The translations under genes were made by a program, and so were the position numbers. Positions 1-12,412 of a DNA stretch of 64,000 nt are shown here, in pieces (position 1 is the stretch's first letter; the number at the start of each line of letters is the position of its first letter). A model generated the notes under the pieces. The model saw only the letters and a program-made list of their open reading frames with translations, had not been told where the DNA came from and ran no database searches. The stretch spans positions 15,996,001 through 16,060,000 of the forward strand of contig CM082578.2 of assembly GCA_040954595.2 (NCBI GenBank), read 5' to 3'. The stretch is from Balanoglossus misakiensis. Lineage: Eukaryota; Hemichordata.

Positions 1-2459
1 TTTTCTACATGTATGTAGGCATTTTTATCTCATGATTATTCATGTGCATATATGCATTGGTGTCATTAGCCCCTACAGTCAAAGAATTTTTTTTTTTCAT
101 TGCTGCTACGTGCGCTATGTTTGATCACAGGTAATTACTGTAAGATGATGTGTTGCCTATCTAAATTTACCAGTTAAATGAGCGTTTGGATTTAGAAAGG
201 TCACCAATTATTGGGCTATACATAGGCTGCGACCATAAATGACACATTGTGATAGTGTAGGTGGAAATTTGAGCAGTATAGCACATGGTGTTACAGTGAG
301 CGCTGTCTGTCCGATTGATACACCCAATCGCTTCAGATAAGAGTTCCATCACATCGTCTTTAGGTGGGGCTTTTATTCTGGTGTCAAAGTTTCTCTGTTC
401 ATTTTACCAATTAAGACTTACTTGTGCTAAATAAAAAACCTGGCAATATTATTCATGCAAATGTGAAGCAAAGACATATATCACTAGTGGAAGTCAAAAT
501 GAACCCTGCATGGATATCCAACTCTTAGAATTGATGATAGATATTAATATTATTCAATCGATCATATTTATTCTTATTTACATTTATATAATCATAAATT
601 TCTTTTAGACTAATTAAGCGTGATAGTTTCATTACTGCTTCAAAGGCAGATGGCCGTACTGTAGAGTATTTATAGAATCGTAACTATATAATGTTTCATA
701 TACTTTAGGAAGTTTTACATCAAGCTTTTGTACATCATAAAGATCTTATTGAGGATTTATCTATGCTGTCTGGAGGAGCGATTTGAAAAATCCCAGTTAG
801 GGTTTTCCTATCTTGATCTGATTCATTCTCACATGAAGTCCGTATCAGATTTAAACTATTAAGTGAATATGGATGTGGTTCTGGTGGACGCCATTTCCTT
901 AAAATGCATGTTGCGGATTCAAACTGTTTTTTAAAAAAAGTGTCTTTTATGTACCGGTACGTGCGGGGTGACCCCACTTGCCTTTGCGGAATCATTGGTT
1001 GGATCTGATGCAGACTTGTGGGTGTTCCTAGACACTACATCCCAAGATTGTGTTGATTGAAGGGAAATGACTGTTGAGGAGACATATTGATCTGCATGCA
1101 AGCAGCAAGCATAAAGTTTGCCTCACATTGTCCAGATAGGCATGAGTCTGCGTGATTCAAATGTTGAGAAATGTGGTATTGTACCAGACATGAAATGATT
1201 TAAATTTCTCAGGAGACGGCTGATAAGGTGAATTTTCAAAATCAATGAAAAAGCAACTTTTGTTCACTTTTGGCCTTGGTTACAGTACATCTCAATAAAA
1301 GTGGTGACAAGTGTACTTGTTTCAGAAATGCAAAAGTGGTTTTCTGTCAATATCACGGGAGCTGGTGGGTTTGGTTTTAGTGGAAACTAAATGAACCAAA
1401 TAAAAACCCAAAATGAAAAGTGCAGAGCACGCTTTCTGTGTATGCCATAGATACATGTAGCAGTCACTAACACCTTCTGGTATTGGCCGAAGATTATAGT
1501 TTCATTTCACAGCAGGAAGTGCAGACTCTTGACTGTCAAGTGACTGTGTCCCAGAACGGCGTCTTGCTGAAGTACCGCTTTTGAAGCAATGAAATTGAGA
1601 TGTCGGGTTGGGATGAAGTTGTCCCTAGTGTAGGTGTCTAAGCATCGGCAGCAAGTCTGTGGAAGAGACAGAAAAGTTGGTTGAACTGAAACATAATCTG
1701 GTTGTGTCGATTGGTTTAGGCTTTTATGATGTTACCATTTACCTGTGTCACTAGTTTCTTTTCTAAAGTCATGAAGTCAGAGATGTATCTATTTCCTACA
1801 ACATATATTTTTCTGCTTGTTTACTTTAGCTAAGTTTTCTATGGTCCCATTTGAAGAGCTGAGCACTCCCTGTGGAGTTACACAAAGGAATGGAAAAAGC
1901 CAACATAGTTTCGTTTGCTACTTGGTTGAATATTTAACCAAATTAAAATTATTACAACCACCTCCTGGTCATATTTACAGGGAAAGAAGGATGTACATCT
2001 TTATTATATCCTGAATGATTCTTATTGATGGAGGAATGCATTCATATGTTGCAGAAAATAACATTCGGGGATCACAAATACTAGATCATACTTGACCAAT
2101 TGCTCCATCTCAAAGGTCGTGACAATCGGAACGGTGTTGTGTGTGTGGTCACTCACTCCAGTGCTCCTTAAAGAATTCAGTCTTTGTAAAGGTGCAGCCG
2201 TAAGACGTAAATTGGCCTTAAGATGAAGATTTGGATCGTATTAAGTAAAGATCTTCTATATAACACTTAAGATTCACTTGAAAATCTGCTTCAGTGACTT
2301 TTTTTCTGATTACTTCCCCTCTCTGCACGCATTGTTTCCTTGAAATACAGAATCCAATTGCAGCTAGCTTCCACCTGTTATAACGTCCTGTATTTGCAAT
2401 CATTTAGAGTTGAGTGGAATGTAGTCTTGTAGTTCTGACCATGTATCGTCTCTGGTGAT

Positions 2460-2584
2460 CATTCATTCATTCATTTGTTAACTTGTTCATTCTTTCATTC
2501 ATTCATTCATTTGTTTATTTGTTCGTTCGTTCGTTCCTTCGTTCGTTCGTTCATTCATTCATTCATTCATTCTTTCATTCTTTC
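2460..2584 (+). repeat. ATTC/GTTC microsatellite
   Basis: About 125 bases of CATT, GTTC and GTTT tetranucleotide units with interruptions. It creates an artefactual FIHSF-type open frame. Confidence 0.9.
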
Positions 2585-5500
2585 AACAAAGTTAACATAG
2601 AAGCAAACAAACAAATGAGCTTGCCAGCTATAAAGCAAGAAGTTTTCTTGTGTGATAGTTGGTCTGATGGTTGGTCACTTGTCTGGTTTGGATGATCAAG
2701 TCTGCTTTTAGTCTGTAAAGCAGTTGACCTCATAATATGTTATATAGTGATTGGTTGCTAGGGTTGTTAGAATGGTCTGGTGGAATAGCCTGTAGCATGG
2801 TTGATCAGTTTTAGGACAGTTACATGTATACCCCCTGGATATTTCTCCCTCAACCTCATCCCTAACGTACCCTATGCAGCCAGCTGGTAAATGTCCGGTG
2901 CGGGTTAAACTGTCCTGATAGTGGTTGATTTGAGTCTGCTGCATGAGTGCGGTCCATGTTTGTAGCATGGTCGCAGCAGTCTGTAGCACAGTCATTATGA
3001 CAGCCTTACTGTTTACGTATATACAAACACACTGTTCAAGCCTAATACCATTATACTCACAAATCTGAAATCTGATCACTTGTGCATTTCAGAGTACACT
3101 TTCAATTATGTTCACTGGCAGTTAAAAGGCTGTTACGAAAAGTCCTGAAATTCTACACAGGGGTTTTTGCACTTTTCAAGGAATTCAGGGGCAATTGCAG
3201 AGAGTTATGACTTGCAGTGGAGAAAAGTATCACACACAGCTGTTTGGATAACCTCACATCAGTGATGCAGAAAATAGTTGTTGATTAATTTATGGATGAA
3301 GTTGGCTGAGACATACATGGAGGGGTTGATATGATGTAGAAGCCATCATGATGAAAAGTAGAGTGCAGGTTGCCCTTACAAAGATCCCATTGTTCACTTA
3401 TACACTTAATCCTTGCTGGTAAGGTCATTTCAATCCCACTGGTGTATAAGAGAAACAATTAACTTTAAATAGAACTTGCAGATAACTATCCCTGTAAATT
3501 GTTTTTCAAGTAATCTTGACTAGGTTCAACCTTGTTTCCTTTGTGGACACATTTGCCCGCCATAGTACAAAGATTTGCTTGTACGCTGTTTTTTATAGCC
3601 CAATTAATGCAGTTAAAGGTGTTTGTGTTGAAAACTTTTTTCAAGTTTCTCTTTCTGGTGAGTGAATTGCTTTGAAGTGTCAAATTTTAGGCTGCCACAC
3701 TCTTGAGAAAAGTGTAGAGGCATGTGATATATCGGCCTCTTGGAAACCATGTGTCTACTATATTGTAGGTATCCCAGACATAAAGGATTTTCCAGTCTTC
3801 ATTCGCTGTTTTAACTTCTGGAGGACAAAAACAAAACAGAAGAAAATCTTGTATTGAAAAGAAACAGCTTGTGTTTGTGAGTGAGCATCAATGCTATTAT
3901 ACTTAAACCATATGCACCATCTCTTTGAAGATACTTTTAAATCCCCTGTTATATTGGACCTCCCACTACGCTGCAACTAATAGACTAATCCGTCTAAGCC
4001 GATCTTCTGGAAAATATCAGAAATATGTGAGTTATTTTGCGCTATTGGTCGCTGTTACGGCAGTAATAATGCGACAACAATGCTGTTTTATTGGTGGATG
4101 CAGTGATTACTGTAGAGGACAGGTGGTGCTTGATGTCCCGATAAGAAAATGAGACATCGTTGCAGCTTGCTTGCTGTCTTCCCTTTTGTGTGTCTATTAG
4201 TGCTGCCATGGTGATATGAAGTAATTGCATTGGCAAGAGCTTCTCTATTGCATTGTATCATAAAACATTTAGGCTTATAAAATATCGACTACATACATGA
4301 AATCACAAACCAATACAAATAACTTTATAGAGAAAATTCAAATGCTTGCCAAAGAAACAAAAATGTCATTTTGAGTTCTCGTACGGCAAGCAGTTCATCA
4401 CCCTTCGTAAACTAGGCCACTGACCCAGGCAGGGCAGAGGAAAATAATCAGTGTTTCTGCTGGCAAGTAATCACAATGTTTATGCGGAAATTCTTTGATA
4501 AACTGCGAAATATGGTGGTGGTAGGATAATTACTTATCTAGGGAAGTAACAAGCATCTGTTAGTTTGCATGTTGGATCCCTTTAAGTACCTCATTCTGGT
4601 ATTGACCTTATCAGGTTTCCAAATGTTGAAATGTTGCATAGCAACCAATTTCTCCTCAGAAAACTGCAGAGGAGCTGAAATCTTTCATCCTGCTCCCATA
4701 ATGCACATGGGTGTTTCGTGCACTTCTCTTGCACATAAAAAATGACCTTGTCAAAAATCCAAGGAGACCTTTTTTCCAAAAATCTCAAAGACCCCTTACT
4801 ACTTTGATTCAACTGTTTGGAGGGCATTAAAATCCCAGACATGTCATCAAGACTCAAATGTAATGGACAGTCTCTGTATTTTGAACAACAACCTCTTGTC
4901 TGTCTAAACCTTGCCCCTGGGTTTTCAAGTGAGCTACAGACCCAGGAATGACATCCACGTACATACAGCCAGTCTCGTTTGACACAATGCACCTGCACAA
5001 GGACTTTTTTCAGAGATTGTAAAAGGCTGCTCAGTACAAAAAAAATGTGTGACAGGCTGATAGGTGACGTCTTCTGTGGAGAAACCTCTAGACAAAACAA
5101 GTCTGTCATAATGAATTTTTGTGTACCCGAGGCAGGCATTCTTGTGAATTAAATATCATGGTGGAAAGAAGAGCAATGTTTGTCTGCTGTAGGTAATGTG
5201 TGGAATCCCACAAGTGTTATTGCTGTAGTTTGTCTCATCCACCTTTGAGATGGAGTTGTTCCCTGTGGAGTCGCTGTTTTATAGTTTCTTCCTACACACC
5301 ATAAAGAAATGATTTACAGTCGCCATTACAATAGAAAGCCACCAAGAAGCTGCTTTTCTGTTCTACTGCCCATGAGAGAAGAGTCTCTTTATAAAGTGAT
5401 TAGTGTCAGGTCATGATGTAAATGATGAGAATGAATCTTATTCAAACAAATGAAAGTTTAAATAGCCTTCTCATCTAAAATGCAAGTACAATTAATGTCT

Positions 5501-8500
5501 CCAAGTATTGTGATAGTTGCTTTCTGTATCCCCATGACAAGAGCTACTTGTCTCCATGGATACATGTACAGAATCTAGCCACCATATTGCAGATGACTGC
5601 CTCAGTAGGAACCATAACGATCTGAAGTACACAACGCAGTTTAAGAATTCACAAGAAATAATAGAAAGATGCCACCCTGTCAGTGTGTGGGCACACTCAG
5701 GGAAAGACATCATTGTGTTGCCAGCCGATTATAGCTCCTTTACCCTGGACCTGCTTTGTGTTTAGGGTCTGTGTTATGCAACCAAAATACAGCCTTCCTG
5801 CACCTTGTTCCAAATTAGGCCTCTTTGACAGTAGTTGAGGTAACCTCAATAGAATTAGTATCATTCTCTTTCATCGACACTATTGAAGGCTTTGCATTCG
5901 ACTCACTCAGTTACCTAATCTGCACAACTGTCTATTCAGTGTTTTGCATTGAGTTGCAAAATTTCCTATTAACTGTCTGCAGTTACATCAGACTGTGTTA
6001 AAGTTATCTAACAGCGCTGGAAATAGTTTGGTTTTATTTGCAGTCAACACAAAGATGTACAAGGGGAACACAATAACACATGGTTGTCCCAAATTCAACT
6101 GAATCAAATTTGAAAATTAAAATGGCCGCCAAGCTCTATGGAGACAAAATTAGTTATTTTCATGAAACAATTTGGTGAACACCATGGTTTTTTTCTTTGA
6201 TTTCAAAAAGACTGCTCACGCACTTTAATATAACAAAGAATTGAAAGGTTTGTTAGGACCGTAATTTTTCTGAAAATCTGTCTCTGACGTGAGCAGTTAA
6301 ATCGTGCTCCATGATGAACAGAAAGAGGAAGGTTTTATCAACCTGGCCAACAGTATTCATTCTTCCCCAAAAGACTATTCAGAAGTATTTCCATAAACAC
6401 CCTGGGCATTTAAAGGTTGCTGCATGACAGAATAGAGGAGATATCTATTCCTGGCTATTAATTGATAAATTGGTTTGTAAATAGCCATCATATCTTGCAT
6501 CAGGTGTGCAGGGTTGGGTTCTATTGGCCGGGTAATGGATTCAACTTGGACCAAGGCAACTTGTGGGTCATAACCCTTTAAGTACATTTCAGTTGCTATT
6601 GTCATTTCACTATAAAGATAAGATAAGATTAAAGATAGTACATATATTGAAATAAAGTTGTCTGGCCCTAATTGGTCTGTGAGGAACACTGCCATTGTAT
6701 CTGCATTTCACGTGATATGATAGGCTTTCTGTCTGTATAATACAGACGTTATACTTCTAAATTCAGAAATGATTCTTGTACAGACATGTGCGTAACACTT
6801 TCTCCTAATGTTTGTTCTGTGTTAAAATTGAATCTAACATACCCTGTGTAAGTTCAAGTAAATTCTGCACCACTTTGAGTTGCATGTGGTGTAAGTTAAA
6901 ATTGGTGAACTATGAGATGATTGACCCACACTATGTGTTTGCTCTGATCCATCAGTGACTATCTGTTTTGCACATGACATTTTCATGTGTTTGCCCCTGA
7001 ATCTGATGTTGACATCAAAGGAATGCTTCTGGATGGCCCTGTTGGCTTCACTGACTGAGAACATAACACTTGAGGAGAGATAAGAATTATTGTCTTTTGT
7101 CTGTGAAGCATAAACCATCACGTGGTGCTTGTAAGACAGCCATCAAATATTCCAGTCTCACATTTATTGGTGTCTTACAAATGCTACAAGGCCAAGTTCA
7201 ATGAACTTGCACATTCTGGTATTTTTATAGTGTGACCATGGCAGCCTGAGAACGTCAAGCTTGTACTTGTATCCTGTTGTATTCAATGATAACCTTAAGA
7301 AGTACCTGAAAAAAGACCTGAGCACACATCAGTTATATGTGCTGTCCAAAATGGGTTGTATTAGTATAATCATACAGTTCATGAGATATAATCTGATTTG
7401 AATTTTCTTCTCCTGTCTGTGATGGGTAGACTTGAGCAGAAATATTGGAAAGTGCATAAGAGTTCGTTGGCCTGACCTTGTGAATGAACTGTGGTTTTGT
7501 GGTTGTGAAGTCTTTACTCTTATGCGTTCCCTGCCCAAGAGCCTGGCATCCATGCATTTCTGACCATGTGAAACCAGAAGCAGGGGGTTTGGCAGAATCA
7601 GAATTGCTGGTGTTTTATTCTAGGCTATCCTGCTATGGAAAAACCAAGTGTAATATGAACTTGTTTATGAATCTGTCAAGAAGAAGATGAATGGAGAAGT
7701 CAAGGTGCCTACAAGGTTTCCGGAGAATTGTGGCCCCAGATCTCCATAAATGTCACTCAGATTTTATCTCAGACGTATTGTTGTCCGGTTATATTACTTC
7801 ACCATTTTTGAATTTTATAGTCATTAAAAACCACAGTATGAATGAAACGGAATTCCGTTCATGGCACGCTGTGTGACTTATCTGCATGTGTATGTGCTTG
7901 CCCCAGTGAGTTTGCGACACACATGAGTGATCCAGATACATTAGTGCTGATTTGATAAGGTAACACAACTGACATGGTGCTGTTGTTTCAGACAATATGA
8001 CCATTTGAGAAACTCTCGGTTGAGTTGCAGTGATAAGCCTTGGGCTACTATTGAGTCGGTTTGTTCAACAAGCTGTAGCAACACACCTCCAGTGATAAGC
8101 ATTAAGAGGGAAACCGTGCTGATTACAAGCGGCCGAAGTAGGATAACATTTCAACAGGTGGTTTCTGTTGAGGTGTAAACAGAAAATTTGAGGAGCAAGT
8201 CAACCCTTGCCTTGGGAACCAGCTTCCTGTGGACTGGCGTTGAGGGGTCAGCGTTGTCGTGGATACATGCATCTCACACGTAGTTGGTTGTTCACTCAAC
8301 CATATGTACATTATAAACTTTCATGAACACTGCTGGCAATTATACCAACTTCCTGTCTTGTGTGTTTGACTCATGTTGTGGCTTGCGGAATGTTATTAAT
8401 CCACTACTAGGTTGTGAATCTCAGCAGTAATATCTCTAGATGTGATCAACTTGGTGTCAGATGGCATCTATTTATGTCCGGTGGACTTGATATTAACTTC

Positions 8501-8668
8501 CATATCATTGAAAAAATGATAAAATAAAACCCAGTGTGATTAATTTTGTAGACAGCAAGGAAATATAGCGGATAAGTTGAAAGACCCAATACAATATGTA
8601 TATCTGTAACTTCTGGCGATTTTGTTTCAGTACATGTGTTTGTCAACAATAACAGTGATCGTACACAT

Positions 8669-8824
8669 ACACGTCATGACTTGTTGACAAGCAGAAAACC
8701 GGGCGTATCTAAGGGATACAAACACACGACTTGTTGACGAGAGAAAAAAACAAGGTGTGTTGGGAATTACAAACATATGGCTTCTTGACAAGCAAACAAC
8801 TTGGGCGTGTCAGGAAACTACAGG
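8669..8824 (+). repeat. Minisatellite, three copies of about 52 bases
   Basis: Three head-to-tail copies (8669-8721, 8722-8772, 8773-8824), each with a CTTGTTGACAAGCA-like core and a GGCGTGT/GGTGTGT block and ending near ACTACA/ATTACAA. Diverged from each other by point changes, so not recent. Confidence 0.6.
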
Positions 8825-9498
8825 GAGGAGAACAAGAAAATGTAGGTGATACACAAAACAAAAAAATGGAAAAAAATAGTCTTACCGATAGTTGCTCTTT
8901 AAAGTTTCATAAAATGATAACTGGATATTTGCGATTATATTTTGAAGGTTTGTGTCTACATGCAAATATTGGCTTGTTATTACTGATGATTCAACCATAG
9001 ACAGTTTACTGCCTATGATTCAATGTATTCCTGTAACCAAAACAAAGCTTCCATCAGAGACATCGTAACATTATCAGATTATGGGCATACTCTGCAAGTC
9101 TGTTAACCAATAAGGAAATATAAACTATTTGTGGACTTCTCTATAAATAGCATTTTTATTGATAGATAATGTTTGCCAATTCACATGCTTTGTACATGTA
9201 GTTCAAGTCCTTGTGTGTCACAGGTTGTAGTCAAAGAACATGCGTACATTAAGTAGATTTGCTTTTTTATGAAATTGACAAAAAATCATAAAAGAAGTCA
9301 CTTTTCAAACTACCGTACTTTATAATACCATTATTGATGAAAAGTACATCACTTTCTTCAGAAGCATTTATACTCTAACCCTCATTTAGCATTCTCGGCG
9401 GCCCTCAGGGATTAACCACTAGAGACACAACATCATTTATGATGCTATTTTTAATTGGTTGACACTTGTTTTGGAATCACTGTGGACATACTGGACAT

Positions 9499-9548
9499 AC
9501 GCGAGATCTCGTTTGGTCTCATGGAGTTCAGAAAATGGTCCATTAGAG
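9499..9548 (+). repeat. 50-base dispersed repeat, copy 1
   Basis: Begins ACGCGAGATCTCG and ends with GGAGTTCAGAAAATGGTC and a short flank. It matches 34181-34230 without gaps at roughly three of four positions, with the first 13 bases identical. Confidence 0.5.
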
Positions 9549-11062
9549 CCTGACTGTGGAAGCAGAAGAGTCAATGACATGTCTTTGATGAAGAAGTCAC
9601 ATGTATATATTTGTACATTATACAGGATGTGCGTACAGCAGGATGTGGTCATAACTGTCCAGTGGTCGTAACTGTCCAGTCAGTAGTTCAACAATGTAAA
9701 CTGCCTGGTGAAGCACGAACAGAATATCATCTGACCTGGTTCTTGTGGTTGCCCTGGTGAGCCACGCGATAACTTACAGACGATGGTCGATCTGATACAG
9801 GGGATGAGCCAGGAACAGATAAACGAATAAATCCATCAAAATTTAACAGAGGAAACAGAGGAATAAACTCAAATTTCCTGTGTTCTAAAGAATGCACATC
9901 TACTGGGCCACCAAAGCAGACTCTTTTCGGAGAATGTTTATATATGCTGTAAATTTGTATGCTCCATCACATTGAAGTGATAGAAAACATCAATGGTGTT
10001 CACATTTGGCAGTTTGTGTCATCCCTATGTGGGTGTATGTTTTAGGTCCGCCCCAAATAATCAATATGGACATGCTAATTGTCAAATCAGAGTTGGCGTG
10101 GTTTGATGTGGGTAGGAAGGGATTTAGCAGACAGCTGCACTTACATGTTAATGCCGCTTTAGTTTTGGCTGTTTAGCATTGTACTGCAGCCTACGAAAAG
10201 AACCTAAAATAGCCAAAATAATGTCAAGAGTTATTGACTATTGTCCCTTTAATGGTTAATAGCAGAATGTGAGACAGCCGTAGTATTCTCATCAGCATAA
10301 CTCAGTTCCATCAACCAGTGTTGATTTCCCTGCTACTTTTCCAACCCCCAAGGCAAAGAATTTCCCGGCTTTTCCTGACAACAAAAACGCCTCAGAGGTG
10401 CACAAGCATTGAGTAAACCCAAACAAAGTAGCAGTGATTGCTTTGGAGAGAGAGAGAGAAAAACGAGAGGAGTGGTTTGATTTGTGTTGTGTGACCTGGT
10501 CAGACTGCAAATACGCTGTTATAGCACTTTGCACTGCTTTATTTCATTGCTTGACCGCTGTGTTCATTCATCACTAGAACACTTTGGCTCGACAGAAGGG
10601 ACCACCTGACGCCGGTCGGTGCTGGACGGCTCTGTCCAGCACTCAGAACAAGTGTGTGGTAGTCAAGTTCTGTGCAGGTTTCGCCCTGAAGTCAGTCATG
10701 AACGGTGTAATTGTTTTAAACGTTGTAATCTAACCCGAACAACACTGGCATGGTCTTCTATTCACAATCAATCAATATTGCATTTCTGTGATTTAGCTTA
10801 AATTTGTTTGTTACGTATTGTGTACCTGGACAAGGTATTTGTAAGAAATGATTCAGTTGTTTGTTTTGCAATTGAAAATATCCTTGCGCTAAACTTATTT
10901 AAACATTTGCAATATTTATGGGAGCATTAAAGAGATCACTATTTTATTATTCTATTATTTGATTAATGGTAATATGGCTATAGAGTTGGGTGTTACGATG
11001 CTGACCCTCAGGCATTAGCTTAGATGTATGACTCTTAGTAAGTATGCATCTGTCATTGGTCA

Positions 11063-11180
11063 ATCCACAGTCACTTGTTTCCTAGGTAGCCATGTGGGGG
11101 CCAGCCCGCATAGAAGGAAGTCATGAAACAGTATAGCCAAGCCTTGGCGCGACTGCCCCCAAAAACGAGTAACTGTGGAT
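11063..11180. repeat. Inverted repeat with 18-19-base arms
   Basis: Left arm ATCCACAGTCACTTGTTT (11063-11080) and right arm AAAACGAGTAACTGTGGAT (11162-11180) are reverse complements apart from a few mismatches, with a loop of about 80 bases. Could be a foldback element remnant. Confidence 0.5.
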
Positions 11181-12389
11181 CAATCCTACTGATTCATAAC
11201 TTGGACTGTGCTCATGACACCTAGATGTTGAGATGACCTTTGAACTCACCAAGTTTCTTCAGTGTTCAGCTGCAGTGGAGTGGAATTGATTTGGAATTGC
11301 CCCGAAGTCTTGGTCTAATTTGCAGTAATCAGAGCCCTAAAGATGTTGTCAAAACCTCCACAAATGTATTTGCAACTGAAAATAATCCCACTGTCAGTCT
11401 TAGCTTGCTTTTAAGATGAAGTTTCTCTCATAGAGGAGCAGCACCAGGGATACTCATTGTTTAATTCCTGGAGTTTTATAAAATCTTGAACAAAATACAA
11501 CATTAGAGAAATAATTATAAACTTTTTAGTTCTTTGAAATGTGCCACTCATTCTGCATTCAAGCAGGTAATAGCTGAGATGAGAGGAGCTGGATTGTAAT
11601 GAGTGTTGCATTGCAAGAAATCTTTGGGATAATTCATCCATTCGATGAGGATTACTCACTTGATGCATTTGTGACAAATTAGCACTTGTCATAGTATTGA
11701 AATACTGACAGTGCCAATGAAATGTTTGTTGGTTTTGGTCATCAGCCGTAATAGGATGGCAAATAGAGGGAGAGTAGGGCTTTGGAAAACAATGCTGTGA
11801 TAATCATGGATGTACAATGTGCCTACTGGGATAACATTCTCCATAACAGCTTTGGTTTTATCCAACAATGAGTGCATTTTGTTTTGCTGTTAACTTGTTA
11901 TATCAGACAGAGTAGAATTAGTGATGGTTCTTGGTGTGGAAAAAAAGCAGTTGTCTTTGGTCCTTCACACATAGCTGGGGAAAAAAATGGACCACAATTG
12001 ATGGAACGCTGTTCATTCAAAACTTTTTTGGAGAAATCAGTGAAGTGGGAGTAAACATTTGAAGAGGTATCATTCAAAAGAGTTTCTACACTTTTGTCTT
12101 TTATCTCTAGTCTAGAGAAAAACTTTAGAGTGAATCTTCTCACCACTTTCATTAGTCAAAAGTGTCAACTTTTTAAGTTGCAGCTAAGGATGGAAGGCGA
12201 TCGACATGTCAAGCTCTTCTCATGAGATGATTAGTTGGGTGTAATTTTGAAATCCAACTACGGAAATCTCTTAACAAGGGAACAATTGAGGAGATTCAGG
12301 TTCTGATACAATAACCAAACAAAACAAGTTTCGATGAAAGTGCAAGATGAGAATGTCTGTGTCTGTGTGTTGTTTTGAACATTTGGAAT

Positions 12390-12412
12390 GGGGGGGGGGG
12401 GGGGGGGGGGGG
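12390..12412 (+). repeat. 23-base G tract
   Basis: Uninterrupted G run flanked by ordinary AT-rich sequence. Length is likely polymorphic or assembly-uncertain. Confidence 0.9.

Noticed and set aside
2483-2695. Plus-strand open frame with FIHSF-type repeats
   Set aside because: It is a translation of the ATTC/GTTC microsatellite, not a gene.
4084-4152. Cys-rich stretch CCFIGGCSDYCRGQVVLD as a possible prodomain or toxin-like exon
   Set aside because: Cysteine spacing does not match the ADAMTS prodomain, no splice sites flank it, and it ends in a stop within 25 codons.
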